Positions 18,220 to 32,665 of a stretch of DNA of 64,000 bases are shown piece by piece. How positions within the stretch are numbered: position 1 is the first letter of the stretch; every line of letters starts with the position of its first letter. The position numbers were made by a program, and so were the translations under genes. Below the pieces are notes generated by a model, which saw nothing but the letters and a program-made list of their open reading frames with translations, ran no database searches and had not been told where the DNA came from. The DNA comes from Campylobacter hyointestinalis subsp. hyointestinalis (GTDB taxonomy: Bacteria; Campylobacterota; Campylobacteria; Campylobacterales; Campylobacteraceae), in the NCBI RefSeq assembly GCF_013372145.1, contig NZ_CP053827.1:1116001-1180000 (forward strand). The letters are read 5' to 3'.

Positions 18220-19450
18220 CTTAACCCCTTTTTAATGTAATATAGTGGATTATATGATATCAATCTAAAAATAAAACTTAAATATAATTCAAACATGATA
18301 AAAATTATATAAGAGAGTATAATGGTAACACAGTTCAATGATTTAATACCTTTGCCCCCCCCTAAATTCAAACCATACTATAAAATAAATTTATTTGAAT
18401 AAAAAATTTATGATTTTGAGATACTCATAATAACCTAAAAATAATTATAATAGTATAATTTATAATAACCATAAATATTTTTAAATCTTTATAATAATTT
18501 GGAAGAATTGTTATGTTTTAAAGAATACCCATAATAATTTAAAAAGGTTTGCAATATTTATAATAATTTAAAAGAATTCGCAAATATTTAAAAACTCTTT
18601 ATAAAAATATTAAAAGTTTTACTAACTTAATCTTAAATATTATAAAGATATCTTTATAGTAAAGTAGTCAAAGAAACTACTTTTAAAAGAATTACATTAA
18701 TTATAAATTGGTACTATTTTATTAGAAATATTTAATAGTAACGAGTTTTATATATTTATAAATTTAGATACATAGTAATGTATAAATACCATAAGATATT
18801 TATACACAGTATTTAAAGATGCTTTTATACTTAGTACTTACTTTATAGGTTTTATTAGATGTGGGGTAAATGTTTTACATTTATCAGGTGTATTTTTATC
18901 TATTTTCATATTGCGATATAGAGCCTTGATCTAAGCTAAGAATAATCATTTATAAGCATAAATTTATAAATGATAGATACGAGAGTTTTTTAGTTTAAAG
19001 TCATAAACAAGTATACATAATATTTATCTACTTTAACGCTTGAAAGCAGTATTAATAGGTATAAATCAATCTAATGATTAATACCATTGCATTTACAGCT
19101 AAATTATAATCTAGCTGTTTGATTTATAATAAGCTAAAAAAGTATATAAATTTGCATATTTTACGTATTATTTATGGAGTTAGTTTGTTTTATAGCAGAT
19201 ATCTATAGAACAGTTTATCTAAGCTATGTTTATTCAATTATCTACAGTATTTGTTTTACTAAGACTATAATAGTTATTTATTGCACACAATATTATAAAA
19301 GATAAAATAAGTAAAGATACTTTAAAAAAAGTGATATAAATTTAGTAGCTTAGATATGTAAATAAAACTTTTAATAATAAGTTTAATTAATATTAATTAG
19401 CTATGTGGGAATTGATTTAAATGAAATAAGAGTTAAAACATAAACACAAA
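18220..19450. other. 1.2-kb AT-rich intergenic region
   Basis: No convincing gene is seen on either strand. It contains an 8-C tract at 18355-18362 and, around 18420-18590, several loosely repeated copies of an ATAATAATTT-type motif. The leftward rRNA operon must end here; no strong GC hairpin with a T run was found just after 5S. The comEA promoter should lie near 18230-18300. Confidence 0.6.
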
Positions 19451-19568
19451 GCCCGCAGCGACCTACTTTTCCACATCCCAGTAAGGGAGAGTATCATCGG
19501 CCATGATGAGCTTAGCTTCTTGGTTCGAGATGGAGCAAGGCGTTTCCTCATCTGTATAGCCACGGGCA
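19451..19568 (-). rRNA. rrf: 5S ribosomal RNA
   Basis: Read on the minus strand it starts near TGCCCGTGGCTATACAG and ends GTCGCTGCGGGC; the terminal stem and the CGAACCAAGAAGCTAAGC loop A/B region are recognisable. About 118 nt. It is the last RNA of the operon. Ends are accurate to a few bases. Confidence 0.93.
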
Positions 19569-19619
19569 GTGTTAAATAAAAGAATAAAAATAGTTTAACT
19601 ATTCTCTTATTTAACACTG
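19569..19619 (-). repeat. long inverted repeat in the 23S-5S spacer
   Basis: AGTGTTAAATAAAAGAATA (19569-19587) pairs with TATTCTCTTATTTAACACT (19601-19619) with one mismatch around a 13-nt loop. The stem sits directly before the 5S 5' end and probably guides RNase processing of the precursor, or limits read-through into 5S. Confidence 0.7.
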
Positions 19620-19719
19620 TTGTGTTATTTATCGTTAAAGTCTTTTTGGTTTTAATTGCAGTAAAACATGTTCTTTGTAAGGTATTTATATCCTTAACAA
19701 GGAAGTGATGCTTATATAA

Positions 19720-22624
<2,905 letters not shown>

Positions 22625-23195
22625 CTTTTTTAGTTCGCATCTGAGCAAAGCTCAGATTTACGACAAACTTTAAAAAAGTTTGAACAAACTAAAGTCCCTA
22701 CAAGTAGGGTTACCCTATGATTGCTATCAAACTAATTAAAAATTATCGTTACGAATTTTATATTTTTGTTTAGATTATTATTCTAATTTGCATCACTTCC
22801 TTGTTAAAGATAAAAATAAATAACTAATCTTTCTAAAAGAAAATCTTTTATAAAAATATAGGTATTAAATTTACAATGTTTAAATATTGACTTATAAGAC
22901 GGAAAGCATTAACCATCATTAAGTAAGTTTTAGAACTTAATAGATTATGATGTTAAACTTAATAGTTAATATGTTTAGTTATTGGGATAACAGATTGTTT
23001 AATTAACTATTTGCTAAAGTAGTCTCTATTTAAAGCTTTAACAAGTCCTGTAAAATTGTTTTATTTTATTAAAACTTGATTGTGACTTTAACAATGATAT
23101 TTTAAATAACTTTTAGACTAAAGTCTAATTAGAAAGTTTAGATATTAAATCAAGCTCTCTAATTAGAGTTTAGAATATAATATAAATTTAAACTA
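22625..23195 (-). other. 23S-tRNA(Ala) internal spacer
   Basis: About 570 bp of AT-rich transcribed spacer. It has a small hairpin (CCCTACAAGTAGGG near 22695) and no second tRNA: tRNA-Ile, often paired with tRNA-Ala in campylobacters, was not found here. Confidence 0.7.
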
Positions 23196-23271
23196 TGGTG
23201 GAGAATAGCGGGATCGAACCGCTGACCTCCTGCGTGCAAAGCAGGCGCTCTCCCAGCTGAGCTAATTCCCC
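23196..23271 (-). tRNA. tRNA-Ala (anticodon TGC)
   Basis: A 76-nt cloverleaf on the minus strand with acceptor GGGGAAT / ATTCTCC, D arm TAGCTCAGCTGGGAGAGC, anticodon loop CTTTGCACG giving TGC, T arm GCGGTTCGATCCCGC, and an encoded CCA end. It lies in the 16S-23S spacer. Confidence 0.97.
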
Positions 23272-23363
23272 CCTTGTCAATCTCTCAAACCTAAACAAGC
23301 GTGATTGAGCTATCGTATCTTTCTTTTACTAGTAGTTGTGAGACGTACTAGTATTGTACTCTA

Positions 23364-24880
<1,517 letters not shown>

Positions 24881-25151
24881 AGTTGAATAAATAATTATTC
24901 GTATTATGAAGTTTTTAATCTAAAAAACTTTTTAATGTTTTTATATATTAAAAAGTATAAAGATAATATAATTATTTTATACTAATAGAACTAACTTTAA
25001 AAGTAGTTCTGGCTCAATCGATCACTTGTTTAGATTTCAAAGATTGACTTTAAAAAATAGTTTAACATTTATAATTTTAAAAAACATCGAAAATAAAAAA
25101 ATGATTTCTAACTAGAAGAGTTAAAAGGTGTTTCTCATTTCGTGAGCTGGA

Positions 25152-25180
25152 ATTATACAAGAGTGAAGCTTAAATACAGA
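25152..25180 (-). promoter_or_regulatory. putative rRNA operon promoter
   Basis: On the minus strand an extended -10 (TTGTATAAT) lies at 25159-25152, about 270 bp upstream of 16S. The -35 is weak, as is usual in Campylobacter. A leader of roughly 270 nt follows. Placed by eye. Confidence 0.45.
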
Positions 25181-25226
25181 TTAAATATACTGAACAATTG
25201 ATGAGAAGTTTTTTAGGTTTTTTATT

Positions 25227-25235
25227 GGGGGGGGG
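25227..25235 (+). repeat. 9-G homopolymer tract
   Basis: Nine consecutive G between the rRNA promoter and the 3' end of the DUF945 gene. In Campylobacter G/C tracts of this length are often phase-variable by slippage. A 44-codon plus-strand frame beginning ATG at 25201 runs through it. Whether that frame is a gene is doubtful. Confidence 0.6.
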
Positions 25236-25300
25236 ATTAGAAGATTATAGTTGGTGTGTTGTGTATGATATAGCTAAGAAAAAACTGAGATCGGAAATAG

Positions 25301-26560
25301 TTAAAGAAAATTTGAGAGAATATTTACATCATTAAATATTATATCTTTACTATCATCGCTTATTTTAAATTTTGCCTTGTAAGAATTAGGTGTTTTGATG
25401 AGAATACCTGCCTCTACAATCTTGTCTTCATACATAGCAAGAAATGGAAGAAAACTAGAAATACTATTTGTCAGTTCCAAATTTCCGGCGAATTTTATAC
25501 GCTCTTCTATCTCATCAAAATTAGCGATATTTGAGCTAGAATCTATCCAAAAAGAACAATCTAGCGTAAATTTATCTCCATTTGTATTTTCAAAACTAAA
25601 TTTTTCAATATTAAATCTCGGATTTTTTCTCATTATATGCAATATTTCATTATTAATATCATAATAGCTTGATTTTTTTAAACCGTAAATAATATTTTGA
25701 TATGAAATTTTATCGATATTTTGTGCATTTGATAAAAAATTGAAATTTTTAAACTTTACGCCTAAAATATCAATATTTTTGATATTTAGATCATTTACAA
25801 ACCAAGCAGTATCATCTTGCGATGAGACCTGCCAAAAAGAGCTGATATCGTCAAAATATAAATTTACAAAATTTGAAACTATATCTATTTTTGATATTTT
25901 AGTCGTCGTATTTGCATCTGTAAGTGCAGTTTTATCTATATTCATAATATTTATAGGAATTTTTGGCTTTATAGCGTACGATAAATTTGTGATATTTGCT
26001 TGCATATCATCTATGCTAAATTTGGCATAATCCAAAGTCGCATTTACGTCTTTTATCATATCTTTTGAAATGATTGCGGATAATTTTGCAGAAGAAATAT
26101 CTATGCTAAGATCATTATATTTGAATTTAGCAGGCAAAATATACGTATCCGCCACAGAGTCGCCATTAAATTTAAAATATGTATTTAAATTTATAAACTT
26201 TTCATCACCGAAAATAGATCTTACAAAATCTATATATGGCGAATTTAAAACAGTGATATAACCAGTACTAAAAGCAGAAAAAACGTCTTGCTTACCACTT
26301 AAATTTAGCCTTATTTTTATAAATTCATTAGCATTGAAAATCTCTTTTAGATTATTGTTTTTAAGCTCAATATCTATAAAAGAATCAAATTTAAAAAAAT
26401 CCGAAGAAAAGTTTTTATCAAGTACATTTATATATTCATCGCTTTGTAAATTTAAAAGTACAGACTTACTATTTTTTTGGAAAAACCACCAAACGCTAAA
26501 CTGCGTAGCTAAGGCACATATAATTAGTAAAACGATAAAAATGACTGTTTTTTTCATCAT
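25301..26560 (-). CDS. DUF945-like periplasmic protein
   Basis: A 419-aa protein with one N-terminal membrane anchor or signal (TVIFIVLLIICALATQFSVWW), then a long region of alternating short strands and Asn/Asp-rich turns such as NITNLSYAIKPKIPINI. This matches the general look of the YdgA/DUF945 family, whose function is poorly known. It follows the DedA gene by 4 bp. Named from architecture, not from a catalytic motif. Confidence 0.6.
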   Translation of the reverse strand: MMKKTVIFIVLLIICALATQFSVWWFFQKNSKSVLLNLQSDEYINVLDKNFSSDFFKFDSFIDIELKNNNLKEIFNANEFIKIRLNLSGKQDVFSAFSTGYITVLNSPYIDFVRSIFGDEKFINLNTYFKFNGDSVADTYILPAKFKYNDLSIDISSAKLSAIISKDMIKDVNATLDYAKFSIDDMQANITNLSYAIKPKIPINIMNIDKTALTDANTTTKISKIDIVSNFVNLYFDDISSFWQVSSQDDTAWFVNDLNIKNIDILGVKFKNFNFLSNAQNIDKISYQNIIYGLKKSSYYDINNEILHIMRKNPRFNIEKFSFENTNGDKFTLDCSFWIDSSSNIANFDEIEERIKFAGNLELTNSISSFLPFLAMYEDKIVEAGILIKTPNSYKAKFKISDDSKDIIFNDVNILSNFL

Positions 26561-26564
26561 AACT

Positions 26565-27128
26565 TTATCTAACTTTTTTTGTCGCCAAGCTAAAATAAAA
26601 CCATATCAAAACCAACAAAGCAACCATCATAACTGGAATTATAAATGTATTGTCTCCAAAATAGTTCATAATTTTTTGTAAAAAGTCACCGGCTTTATAA
26701 CTAAGAATGCCAAGACTAACAGCCCAAACCACAGAACAAATGGCATTTATAACGATAAATTTATTCATACTGTATTTCGTGATGCCGATAGCTATAGGCA
26801 CTAATGTTTTTAAACCATATATATATTTTTTAATAAATATAATCTTATCCCCGTATCTTTTAAATAGAATTTGAGCCAAAGCAAGCTTTCTCTTATGCGA
26901 CTTAAAATACGGCAAAATAGAACTTTTATTGTATCTACCAAGATAAAAAAGAATCATATCGCCTATGAAATTTGCAATGGCGGCTATAGATATACAAACC
27001 CACAAATCAAGCTTTCCAATGTAGCTCAAAAGCCCAGCTGCTATGATGGCAACCATACCTCCACCAAGCGAATAAAAAAACAAAATAATATAACCATAAG
27101 TTGATAAAGAGTTTAGCATATCTTGCAT
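26565..27128 (-). CDS. DedA family membrane protein
   Basis: A 187-aa inner-membrane protein with hydrophobic segments and the family signatures GGGMVAIIAAGLLSYIGKL, NFIGDMILFYLGRY and FIKKYIYGLKTLVPIAIG. DedA proteins are thought to flip phospholipids or undecaprenyl phosphate and support envelope stability. It lies 8 bp after the SYLF gene. Confidence 0.85.
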   Translation of the reverse strand: MQDMLNSLSTYGYIILFFYSLGGGMVAIIAAGLLSYIGKLDLWVCISIAAIANFIGDMILFYLGRYNKSSILPYFKSHKRKLALAQILFKRYGDKIIFIKKYIYGLKTLVPIAIGITKYSMNKFIVINAICSVVWAVSLGILSYKAGDFLQKIMNYFGDNTFIIPVMMVALLVLIWFYFSLATKKVR

Positions 27129-27136
27129 AAATGATC

Positions 27137-27730
27137 CTAAAAAGAAACGTTTAAAGCTTCTATCAAAGCATTAAATCCATATGAATTAGTATCAAATTTC
27201 ATCTTTTTATCGACGCTTATAACAGATCCGCCAAGCTTTGCTCCTGCAAAATAACCACTATTATTTGAATAAGCATAAATATCATCAGAAAATGTAAAAT
27301 CGCTTAATTTGCCAGCATTTGCACCAACGTTATTAAAGCTAGCAGAAGCATCGGCGCTTATCGTAAATTTAGCATCTTTGATGTCTTGAACTATACTATT
27401 TTTAAGTACAAAAATAACCAAATAGCTATCTTCATAACCTATCTGAAACCCTAGACTACCACCACCCATTTTAACACCTATAGGCATCCAAGAATCTGCA
27501 TTTTTAACCATCATAACGCCTTTTCCGATGCTACCACCGATTATAAATCCGGCTTTTACAAATTTAGGTAAAATCACTACGGCGCTTGATTTTTCTACAA
27601 GGCTAGAAGCAGGTATGCCAGAATTCGCTTTTAACACGACTTTATAAGCATTTGCGCTATCTAAAAGCAACTCATCATCACAAAAAACAAAACTGCAAAA
27701 CAAAGCTAAAATTAAAAATATTTTTTTCAA
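27137..27730 (-). CDS. SYLF-domain (YSC84-like) secreted protein
   Basis: A 197-aa protein with a signal peptide (KKIFLILALFCSFVFC). The SYLF/DUF500 domain is seen in AVVILPKFVKAGFIIGGSIG, SLGFQIGYEDSYLVIFVLKN and the glycine-rich GAKLGGSVISVD. The family binds lipids; bacterial roles are unclear. I place the start at a TTG with AAGGAG five bases upstream. The GTG two codons earlier overlaps that ribosome site and is unlikely. Cys17 could also make it a lipoprotein, but no standard lipobox is seen. Confidence 0.8.
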   Translation of the reverse strand: MKKIFLILALFCSFVFCDDELLLDSANAYKVVLKANSGIPASSLVEKSSAVVILPKFVKAGFIIGGSIGKGVMMVKNADSWMPIGVKMGGGSLGFQIGYEDSYLVIFVLKNSIVQDIKDAKFTISADASASFNNVGANAGKLSDFTFSDDIYAYSNNSGYFAGAKLGGSVISVDKKMKFDTNSYGFNALIEALNVSF

Positions 27731-27739
27731 ATTCACTCC

Positions 27740-29293
27740 TTATTTAGCAAATTCAATCGCTCTAAGTTCTCTTATAACATTTACTTTTATCTCACCTGGA
27801 AACTGCACTTTTTCTTGTATCTCATCAGCTATTTCTTTTGCAAGTAGCACGGCTTCATCGTCATTTACAAGCTTAGCATTTGCTATAACTCTTATTTCAC
27901 GTCCCGCATTTATAGCATAAGCTCCTTTGATCCCTTCTTTGCTAGTTGCGATATTTTCTATCTCTTCAACTCTTTTTAAGAAGCTCTCAAGCACTTCTCT
28001 TCTAGCACCAGGGCGTGCCGCAGAAAGTGCATCTGCAGCACAAACTGCAGCACATTCTACGCTTAAAGCTTCTTCATGTCCATGGTGAGCATAAATAGCA
28101 TTTATAACTACTGGATGTTCTTTGTAACGCTTACAAATTTCAGCACCCAAATCAACATGGCTTCCCTCATACTCATGAGTTAATGCTTTACCTATATCAT
28201 GTAATATTCCAGCACGTTTAGCTAGTTTTTCGTCTCCGCCTGTCTCAGCAGCGATGATGCCTGCTAGATGAGCAACTTCAAGACTATGAGCCAAAGCGTT
28301 TTGCCCGTAACTTGCTCTAAATTTAAGCTTACCTATAAGTTTAACGATCTCAGGATGCACCTTACTAATACCAAGATCTATCAAGATATTTTCACCCTCT
28401 TCTAAAATACTCTCTTCAAACTCATCGCAAACTTTTTTATGTAGCTCTTCGATACGAGCCGGTTGGATTCTTCCGTCTTCTACCAAAAGCTCTATAACCC
28501 TAGTAGCGATAGCACGGCGATACAGATTAAAACTAGATAAAACTATAGCGTGAGGCGTATCGTCTATGATGACATCAACTCCTAGCACCATCTCAAGAGT
28601 CTTTATATTGCGCCCTTCTTTGCCTATGATGCGTCCTTTTAACTCGTCGTTTTTGATATTTACGACATTTATAAGACGTTCAGCCGCAAACTCTCCTGCG
28701 TATCTACTAGTAGCTTGCGCAAGGATATAATTTACTCTTTTTTTTGCCTCTCTTTTAGCCTCTTCTTCGTATTTTCTAACAATATGAGCTATATCCGCGC
28801 GACTTTTTTCTTCCACTTTCTTTAGTACAACTTCACGCGCTTCTTCTTCTGTAAGTCCAGCAGAATGCTCTAAAACCCTAAGCGCTTCGCTAAGTTTATC
28901 TTGATAAGTCGCTTTTAAATTTAGACCTTCTTCATAAAGAGTCTTTGCTTCATTTCTTGACTTTTCTAGCTCTTCTTTGCTATTTTTTAAAATTTCGTGT
29001 TCGCTTAAAAGAACTTGTTCTTTTTTTGCAATTTCATCAAATTTTTGATTGAATTCTTTTTGAAGTTTGCTTCCTTTTTCTTCATACCTTTTTTTTGCTT
29101 CAAACTCAGCTTCGCTTACCTTTACTTTTGCATCTTTTAGTATGCTTTCTGCTTCAAATTCTATAGCTTTTGCTTTTGCTTTTGCTTGCTCCAAAAAGAC
29201 ATTATAGTTTGCATCATTTATCTTTTTGGCTGCAAAATACCCTGCTCCAGCGCCTGCTACCGCGGCAGTGAGCCCTATAAAAATCTCTATCAT
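27740..29293 (-). CDS. rny: ribonuclease Y
   Basis: A 517-aa membrane-anchored endoribonuclease that starts decay of many mRNAs. An N-terminal membrane helix (IGLTAAVAGAGAGYFAAKK) is followed by a long coiled coil (about 35-200), a KH domain (GRIIGKEGRNIKTLEMVLGV) and an HD domain (HSLEVAHLAGIIAAE, LHDIGKALTHEYEGSHVDLG). Its 5' end overlaps the 5-FCL gene by 80 bp. Confidence 0.96.
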   Translation of the reverse strand: MIEIFIGLTAAVAGAGAGYFAAKKINDANYNVFLEQAKAKAKAIEFEAESILKDAKVKVSEAEFEAKKRYEEKGSKLQKEFNQKFDEIAKKEQVLLSEHEILKNSKEELEKSRNEAKTLYEEGLNLKATYQDKLSEALRVLEHSAGLTEEEAREVVLKKVEEKSRADIAHIVRKYEEEAKREAKKRVNYILAQATSRYAGEFAAERLINVVNIKNDELKGRIIGKEGRNIKTLEMVLGVDVIIDDTPHAIVLSSFNLYRRAIATRVIELLVEDGRIQPARIEELHKKVCDEFEESILEEGENILIDLGISKVHPEIVKLIGKLKFRASYGQNALAHSLEVAHLAGIIAAETGGDEKLAKRAGILHDIGKALTHEYEGSHVDLGAEICKRYKEHPVVINAIYAHHGHEEALSVECAAVCAADALSAARPGARREVLESFLKRVEEIENIATSKEGIKGAYAINAGREIRVIANAKLVNDDEAVLLAKEIADEIQEKVQFPGEIKVNVIRELRAIEFAK

Positions 29294-29855
29294 AATTTCC
29301 CTTTTTTATATAATTTTTTCTAGGGGTTATATAAAAATCACACTTTATATCGTGTGAGTCACAAATTTTTTCTTTTGTATAAAAATCTTCGATCTGGACA
29401 AAAATAACTACCGGTTTATATGCGAGAGTATCAAAAAATCTATCGTAATAACCAAATCCATGTCCGATTCTAGCCATATTTCCGTCAACCCCAATCACAG
29501 GAATAACAGCCACGTCTATACGCCCAAAAAAGGCGTTTGAATCATTTGCCTCTTTTACTCCAAATTTGGACTCATTGAAAGGCAATCTCAATTTTACCAT
29601 TTTTAAACTTTTATCTACCATAAAAGGCAAAAATATATTGTGCGATTTTATCAATCTTCGTCTCAAAATAACTAAATTTGGCTCATAAAGAAGCGGTAAA
29701 AACAGAAGTATATTTTTCGATTTAAACTTATCAAATATATATAAAAGTGTTTTGTGTATCTTGTAGCTAAAAGATTTTGCTCTAAATTTAACTATCTTAT
29801 TTAGGCTTGATTTTGCCATTTTTCTATATTCGGTTTTACTAAATTTAACGCCCAT
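29214..29855 (-). CDS. 5-formyltetrahydrofolate cyclo-ligase
   Basis: Converts 5-formyl-THF to 5,10-methenyl-THF with ATP, salvaging folate. N-terminal basic segment FSKTEYRKMAKSSLNKIV, central LPFMVDKSLKMVKL, and the signature GHGFGYYDRFFDTL are visible. 213 aa. The final ~26 residues are read from DNA that also encodes the N-terminus of RNase Y and look non-conserved, so an extended C-terminus is likely. Divergent from the TlpA-like gene. Confidence 0.88.
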   Translation of the reverse strand: MGVKFSKTEYRKMAKSSLNKIVKFRAKSFSYKIHKTLLYIFDKFKSKNILLFLPLLYEPNLVILRRRLIKSHNIFLPFMVDKSLKMVKLRLPFNESKFGVKEANDSNAFFGRIDVAVIPVIGVDGNMARIGHGFGYYDRFFDTLAYKPVVIFVQIEDFYTKEKICDSHDIKCDFYITPRKNYIKKGNYDRDFYRAHCRGSRRWSRVFCSQKDK

Positions 29856-29905
29856 TTTATAAACTTTATGTATAATATCAACTATTTTTATTTATAGGAA
29901 AAAAT

Positions 29906-30451
29906 ATGAAACTAAAAAGTCTAATTATAGCATGTTTGCTTATTTTTATTTACGGTTGTAGTAAAAATGACAAAAGCGAAGATACTACGCCCACATCCTC
30001 ATCTATAAGTGAAAATTACGATAGAAGTTTCACTTTAACGTTAAATGATGGTAAGAATTTAAATATGCAAAGAAATAGTGAAGGTTTTGATATAGAAGAT
30101 AACAATAAAGCGGTTTTGTTTACATTTTTTACGACTTGGTGTCCACCGTGCAAAGCTGAAATTCCGCATCTAGTAAGTCTTCAAGATAAATTTAAAAACG
30201 AACTCAGGATAATAGGCGTACTTATGGAAGAAAGAACAGCCGATGATATAAGTGAATTTATAAAAATGTATAATATCAACTACAGCGTAGCTTACGGCGA
30301 GTCGAATTTCTTTTTCGCTAAAGCACTTGGAGAAGTAGTAGGCATACCGTATTCAGTGTTGTACTATCCAAATGGCAAGTACGCGACTCACTATATCGGT
30401 TTGGTTCCAGAAGAAATGCTAGAATCTGACATAAAAAAGGTAATCTCATAA
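29906..30451 (+). CDS. TlpA/ResA-type thioredoxin-like lipoprotein
   Basis: 181 aa with a lipoprotein signal (IIACLLIFIYGCS, lipid-modified Cys at 18). The thioredoxin fold has the active site TTWCPPCKAEIPHL and a cis-proline loop near VVGIPYSVLY. Such proteins reduce periplasmic disulfides, for example during cytochrome c maturation. Its stop overlaps the ftsY start by one base (TAATG). Confidence 0.9.
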   Translation: MKLKSLIIACLLIFIYGCSKNDKSEDTTPTSSSISENYDRSFTLTLNDGKNLNMQRNSEGFDIEDNNKAVLFTFFTTWCPPCKAEIPHLVSLQDKFKNELRIIGVLMEERTADDISEFIKMYNINYSVAYGESNFFFAKALGEVVGIPYSVLYYPNGKYATHYIGLVPEEMLESDIKKVIS

Positions 30452-31335
30452 TGTTCGATTTTCTAAAAAAAGGCTTAGAAAAGACTATTTCGTCGATAAC
30501 CTCAAATAAACCAAAAGATAAAAAGATAACAAAAGATATATTAGAAGAGTTGCTTTTAGAAGCGGATGTACCTTTTGAAATTGTAGAAGAGATAGTGTAT
30601 TATCTTCCGCCTAGAGATCTAGTAGATAGAGCAGATCTCGCAAGAGTTATGGAAACATACTTTTTATACGATAATCCAAACGATTTAGAAACAAAGCCTT
30701 TTGTACAAATGATAATCGGCGTAAACGGTGCTGGAAAAACGACGACCATAGCAAAATTAGCAAATTTATATAAAAATAGCGGCAGAAGCGTTATCTTAGG
30801 TGCTAGCGATACTTTTAGAGCGGGAGCGATCGAGCAGTTACGCCAGTGGGCAACCCGCTTAAACGTACCTATAATAGCAACTGCGCAAGGACACGATCCA
30901 GCAGCAGTTGCATTTGATACCATCAGCTCTGCTGTAGCAAAAGACTATGACAACGTTATCATAGACACTGCAGGTCGCCTGCAAAACCAAAAAAATTTGG
31001 CAAACGAGTTAGAAAAAATAGTTCGTATTTCAAGCAAAGCTTTAGCTTCAGCACCGCATCAAAAGATCATCGTACTTGATGGAACCCAAGGAAATGCCGC
31101 GTTAGCTCAGGCAAAAGCATTTAATGAAATTATAAATTTAGACGGCGTTATCATCACGAAGCTTGATGGAACAAGCAAAGGCGGCGCTCTGCTAGGCATA
31201 GCAAGAGAACTTGAGCTTCCTATACTATATATCGGCGTAGGGGAACAGATGGACGATATAATCAAATTTGATCCAAAAGATTTTGTTAAAACTATCTGTG
31301 ATGCTATATACTTGGATAACGATGGCAAAAACTAA
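30451..31335 (+). CDS. ftsY: signal recognition particle receptor FtsY
   Basis: The SRP receptor GTPase that targets membrane proteins. 294 aa, so only the NG domain with no acidic A domain. GTPase motifs: GVNGAGKTTTIAKLA, DTFRAGAIEQLRQWA, IIDTAGRLQNQ and ITKLDGTSKGGALLG. Overlaps the upstream thioredoxin-like gene by one base and radA by 14 bp, so all three are one operon. Confidence 0.96.
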   Translation: MFDFLKKGLEKTISSITSNKPKDKKITKDILEELLLEADVPFEIVEEIVYYLPPRDLVDRADLARVMETYFLYDNPNDLETKPFVQMIIGVNGAGKTTTIAKLANLYKNSGRSVILGASDTFRAGAIEQLRQWATRLNVPIIATAQGHDPAAVAFDTISSAVAKDYDNVIIDTAGRLQNQKNLANELEKIVRISSKALASAPHQKIIVLDGTQGNAALAQAKAFNEIINLDGVIITKLDGTSKGGALLGIARELELPILYIGVGEQMDDIIKFDPKDFVKTICDAIYLDNDGKN

Positions 31336-32665
31336 AACTATATTTGAGTGTGAAGCTTGCGGAAATCAACAGAGCAAATGGATGGGCAAATGTCCTGGAT
31401 GCGGGGCTTGGGAAAGCTTTGTGGAGCTTAGTAGCGAACAGATAAAAGTCATCAATGAAATCTCAAAGATAAGTAACTCTCCTTCATCAAAAGCAAAAGC
31501 CATAACTGATATAAAAATAGAAGAAATTTCACGCCGCACTACAGGAGACGTTGAGCTTGATATCGTTCTTGGCGGAGGCTTGGTAGATGGCTCACTTGTG
31601 CTTATCGGCGGAAGTCCAGGCATCGGAAAATCAACACTGCTTTTAAAAATTGCTTCAAATTTGGCCGAATTTGGTGAAAATGTTTTATACGTAAGCGGGG
31701 AAGAAAGTGAGTCTCAAATAAAGCTACGTGCAAACAGACTAAATGCGAACAGCAAAAATCTATATCTTTTAACAGAGATAAACTTAGACAATATCCTAGC
31801 AGAAATCTCGAAAAAAGAGTATAAAACGCTAGTAGTGGATTCTATACAAACATTATATAGCGATAAAATAAGCTCAGCTCCTGGTTCAGTTTCGCAAGTA
31901 CGCGAGATAACTTTTGAGCTGATGAGGCTTGCAAAAAGTAAAAATATATGCGTGTTCATCATCGGACATATCACAAAAGAAGGCTCTATCGCCGGACCTA
32001 GAATTTTAGAGCATATGGTTGATGTCGTGCTGTATTTTGAAGGCGATAGCAGTATGGAGCTCAGGCTTCTTAGGGGATTTAAAAATCGCTTTGGCTCAAC
32101 TAGTGAAGTTGGGATTTTTGAAATGAGCAAATTCGGTCTGATAAGCGCAAAAGACGCTACTAGCAAATTTTTTACTAGAGGAGACGCAGTGAGTGGCTCA
32201 GCCATAACAGTCACGATGGAAGGAAGCCGCGCGCTTATAGTAGAGATCCAAGCTCTAGTTTGCGAGAGTAGCTATCCAAAAAGAAGTTCCACTGGATTTG
32301 ATAAAAATCGTCTGGATATGATACTTGCTTTATTGGAGCGAAAGCTTGAAATTCCCTTGGGGCATTATGACGTTTTTATAAATGTTACTGGCGGAGTAAA
32401 GATAAATGAGACCGCATGCGATCTAGCTGTTGTAGCAGCTATCATATCGAGCTTTAGAAATCGCCCTATCAGCAAAGAAAGCATCTTTATAGGTGAGCTT
32501 AGCTTAAACGGAGAAATCAGAGATATATTTAACCTTGATGCAAGGCTAAAAGAAGCCAGTATGCAAAAATTTAAAAATATAATAGCACCGAGCAAACCGA
32601 TAGAAAAATCAAATTTAAAGATATTCGTCGCAAAAGAAATTTCACAAGTGATTGAATGGATGTAA
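31322..32665 (+). CDS. radA: DNA repair protein RadA
   Basis: A DnaB-type helicase that drives branch migration in recombination. Four-Cys zinc finger (CEACGNQQSKWMGKCPGCG), Walker A (GGSPGIGKSTLLLK), the family-specific KNRFGS motif, and a C-terminal Lon-like domain (YDVFINVTGGVKINETACDL). I start at ATG 31322, giving 447 aa. An in-frame ATG 54 bp upstream lies inside ftsY and would add a non-conserved leader. Confidence 0.95.
   Translation: MAKTKTIFECEACGNQQSKWMGKCPGCGAWESFVELSSEQIKVINEISKISNSPSSKAKAITDIKIEEISRRTTGDVELDIVLGGGLVDGSLVLIGGSPGIGKSTLLLKIASNLAEFGENVLYVSGEESESQIKLRANRLNANSKNLYLLTEINLDNILAEISKKEYKTLVVDSIQTLYSDKISSAPGSVSQVREITFELMRLAKSKNICVFIIGHITKEGSIAGPRILEHMVDVVLYFEGDSSMELRLLRGFKNRFGSTSEVGIFEMSKFGLISAKDATSKFFTRGDAVSGSAITVTMEGSRALIVEIQALVCESSYPKRSSTGFDKNRLDMILALLERKLEIPLGHYDVFINVTGGVKINETACDLAVVAAIISSFRNRPISKESIFIGELSLNGEIRDIFNLDARLKEASMQKFKNIIAPSKPIEKSNLKIFVAKEISQVIEWM

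Noticed and set aside
25201-25335. Cas2-like fragment (WCVVYDIAKKKLRSEI)
   Set aside because: The resemblance to a Cas2 first strand is short, no other Cas2 part follows, and the frame overlaps another gene.
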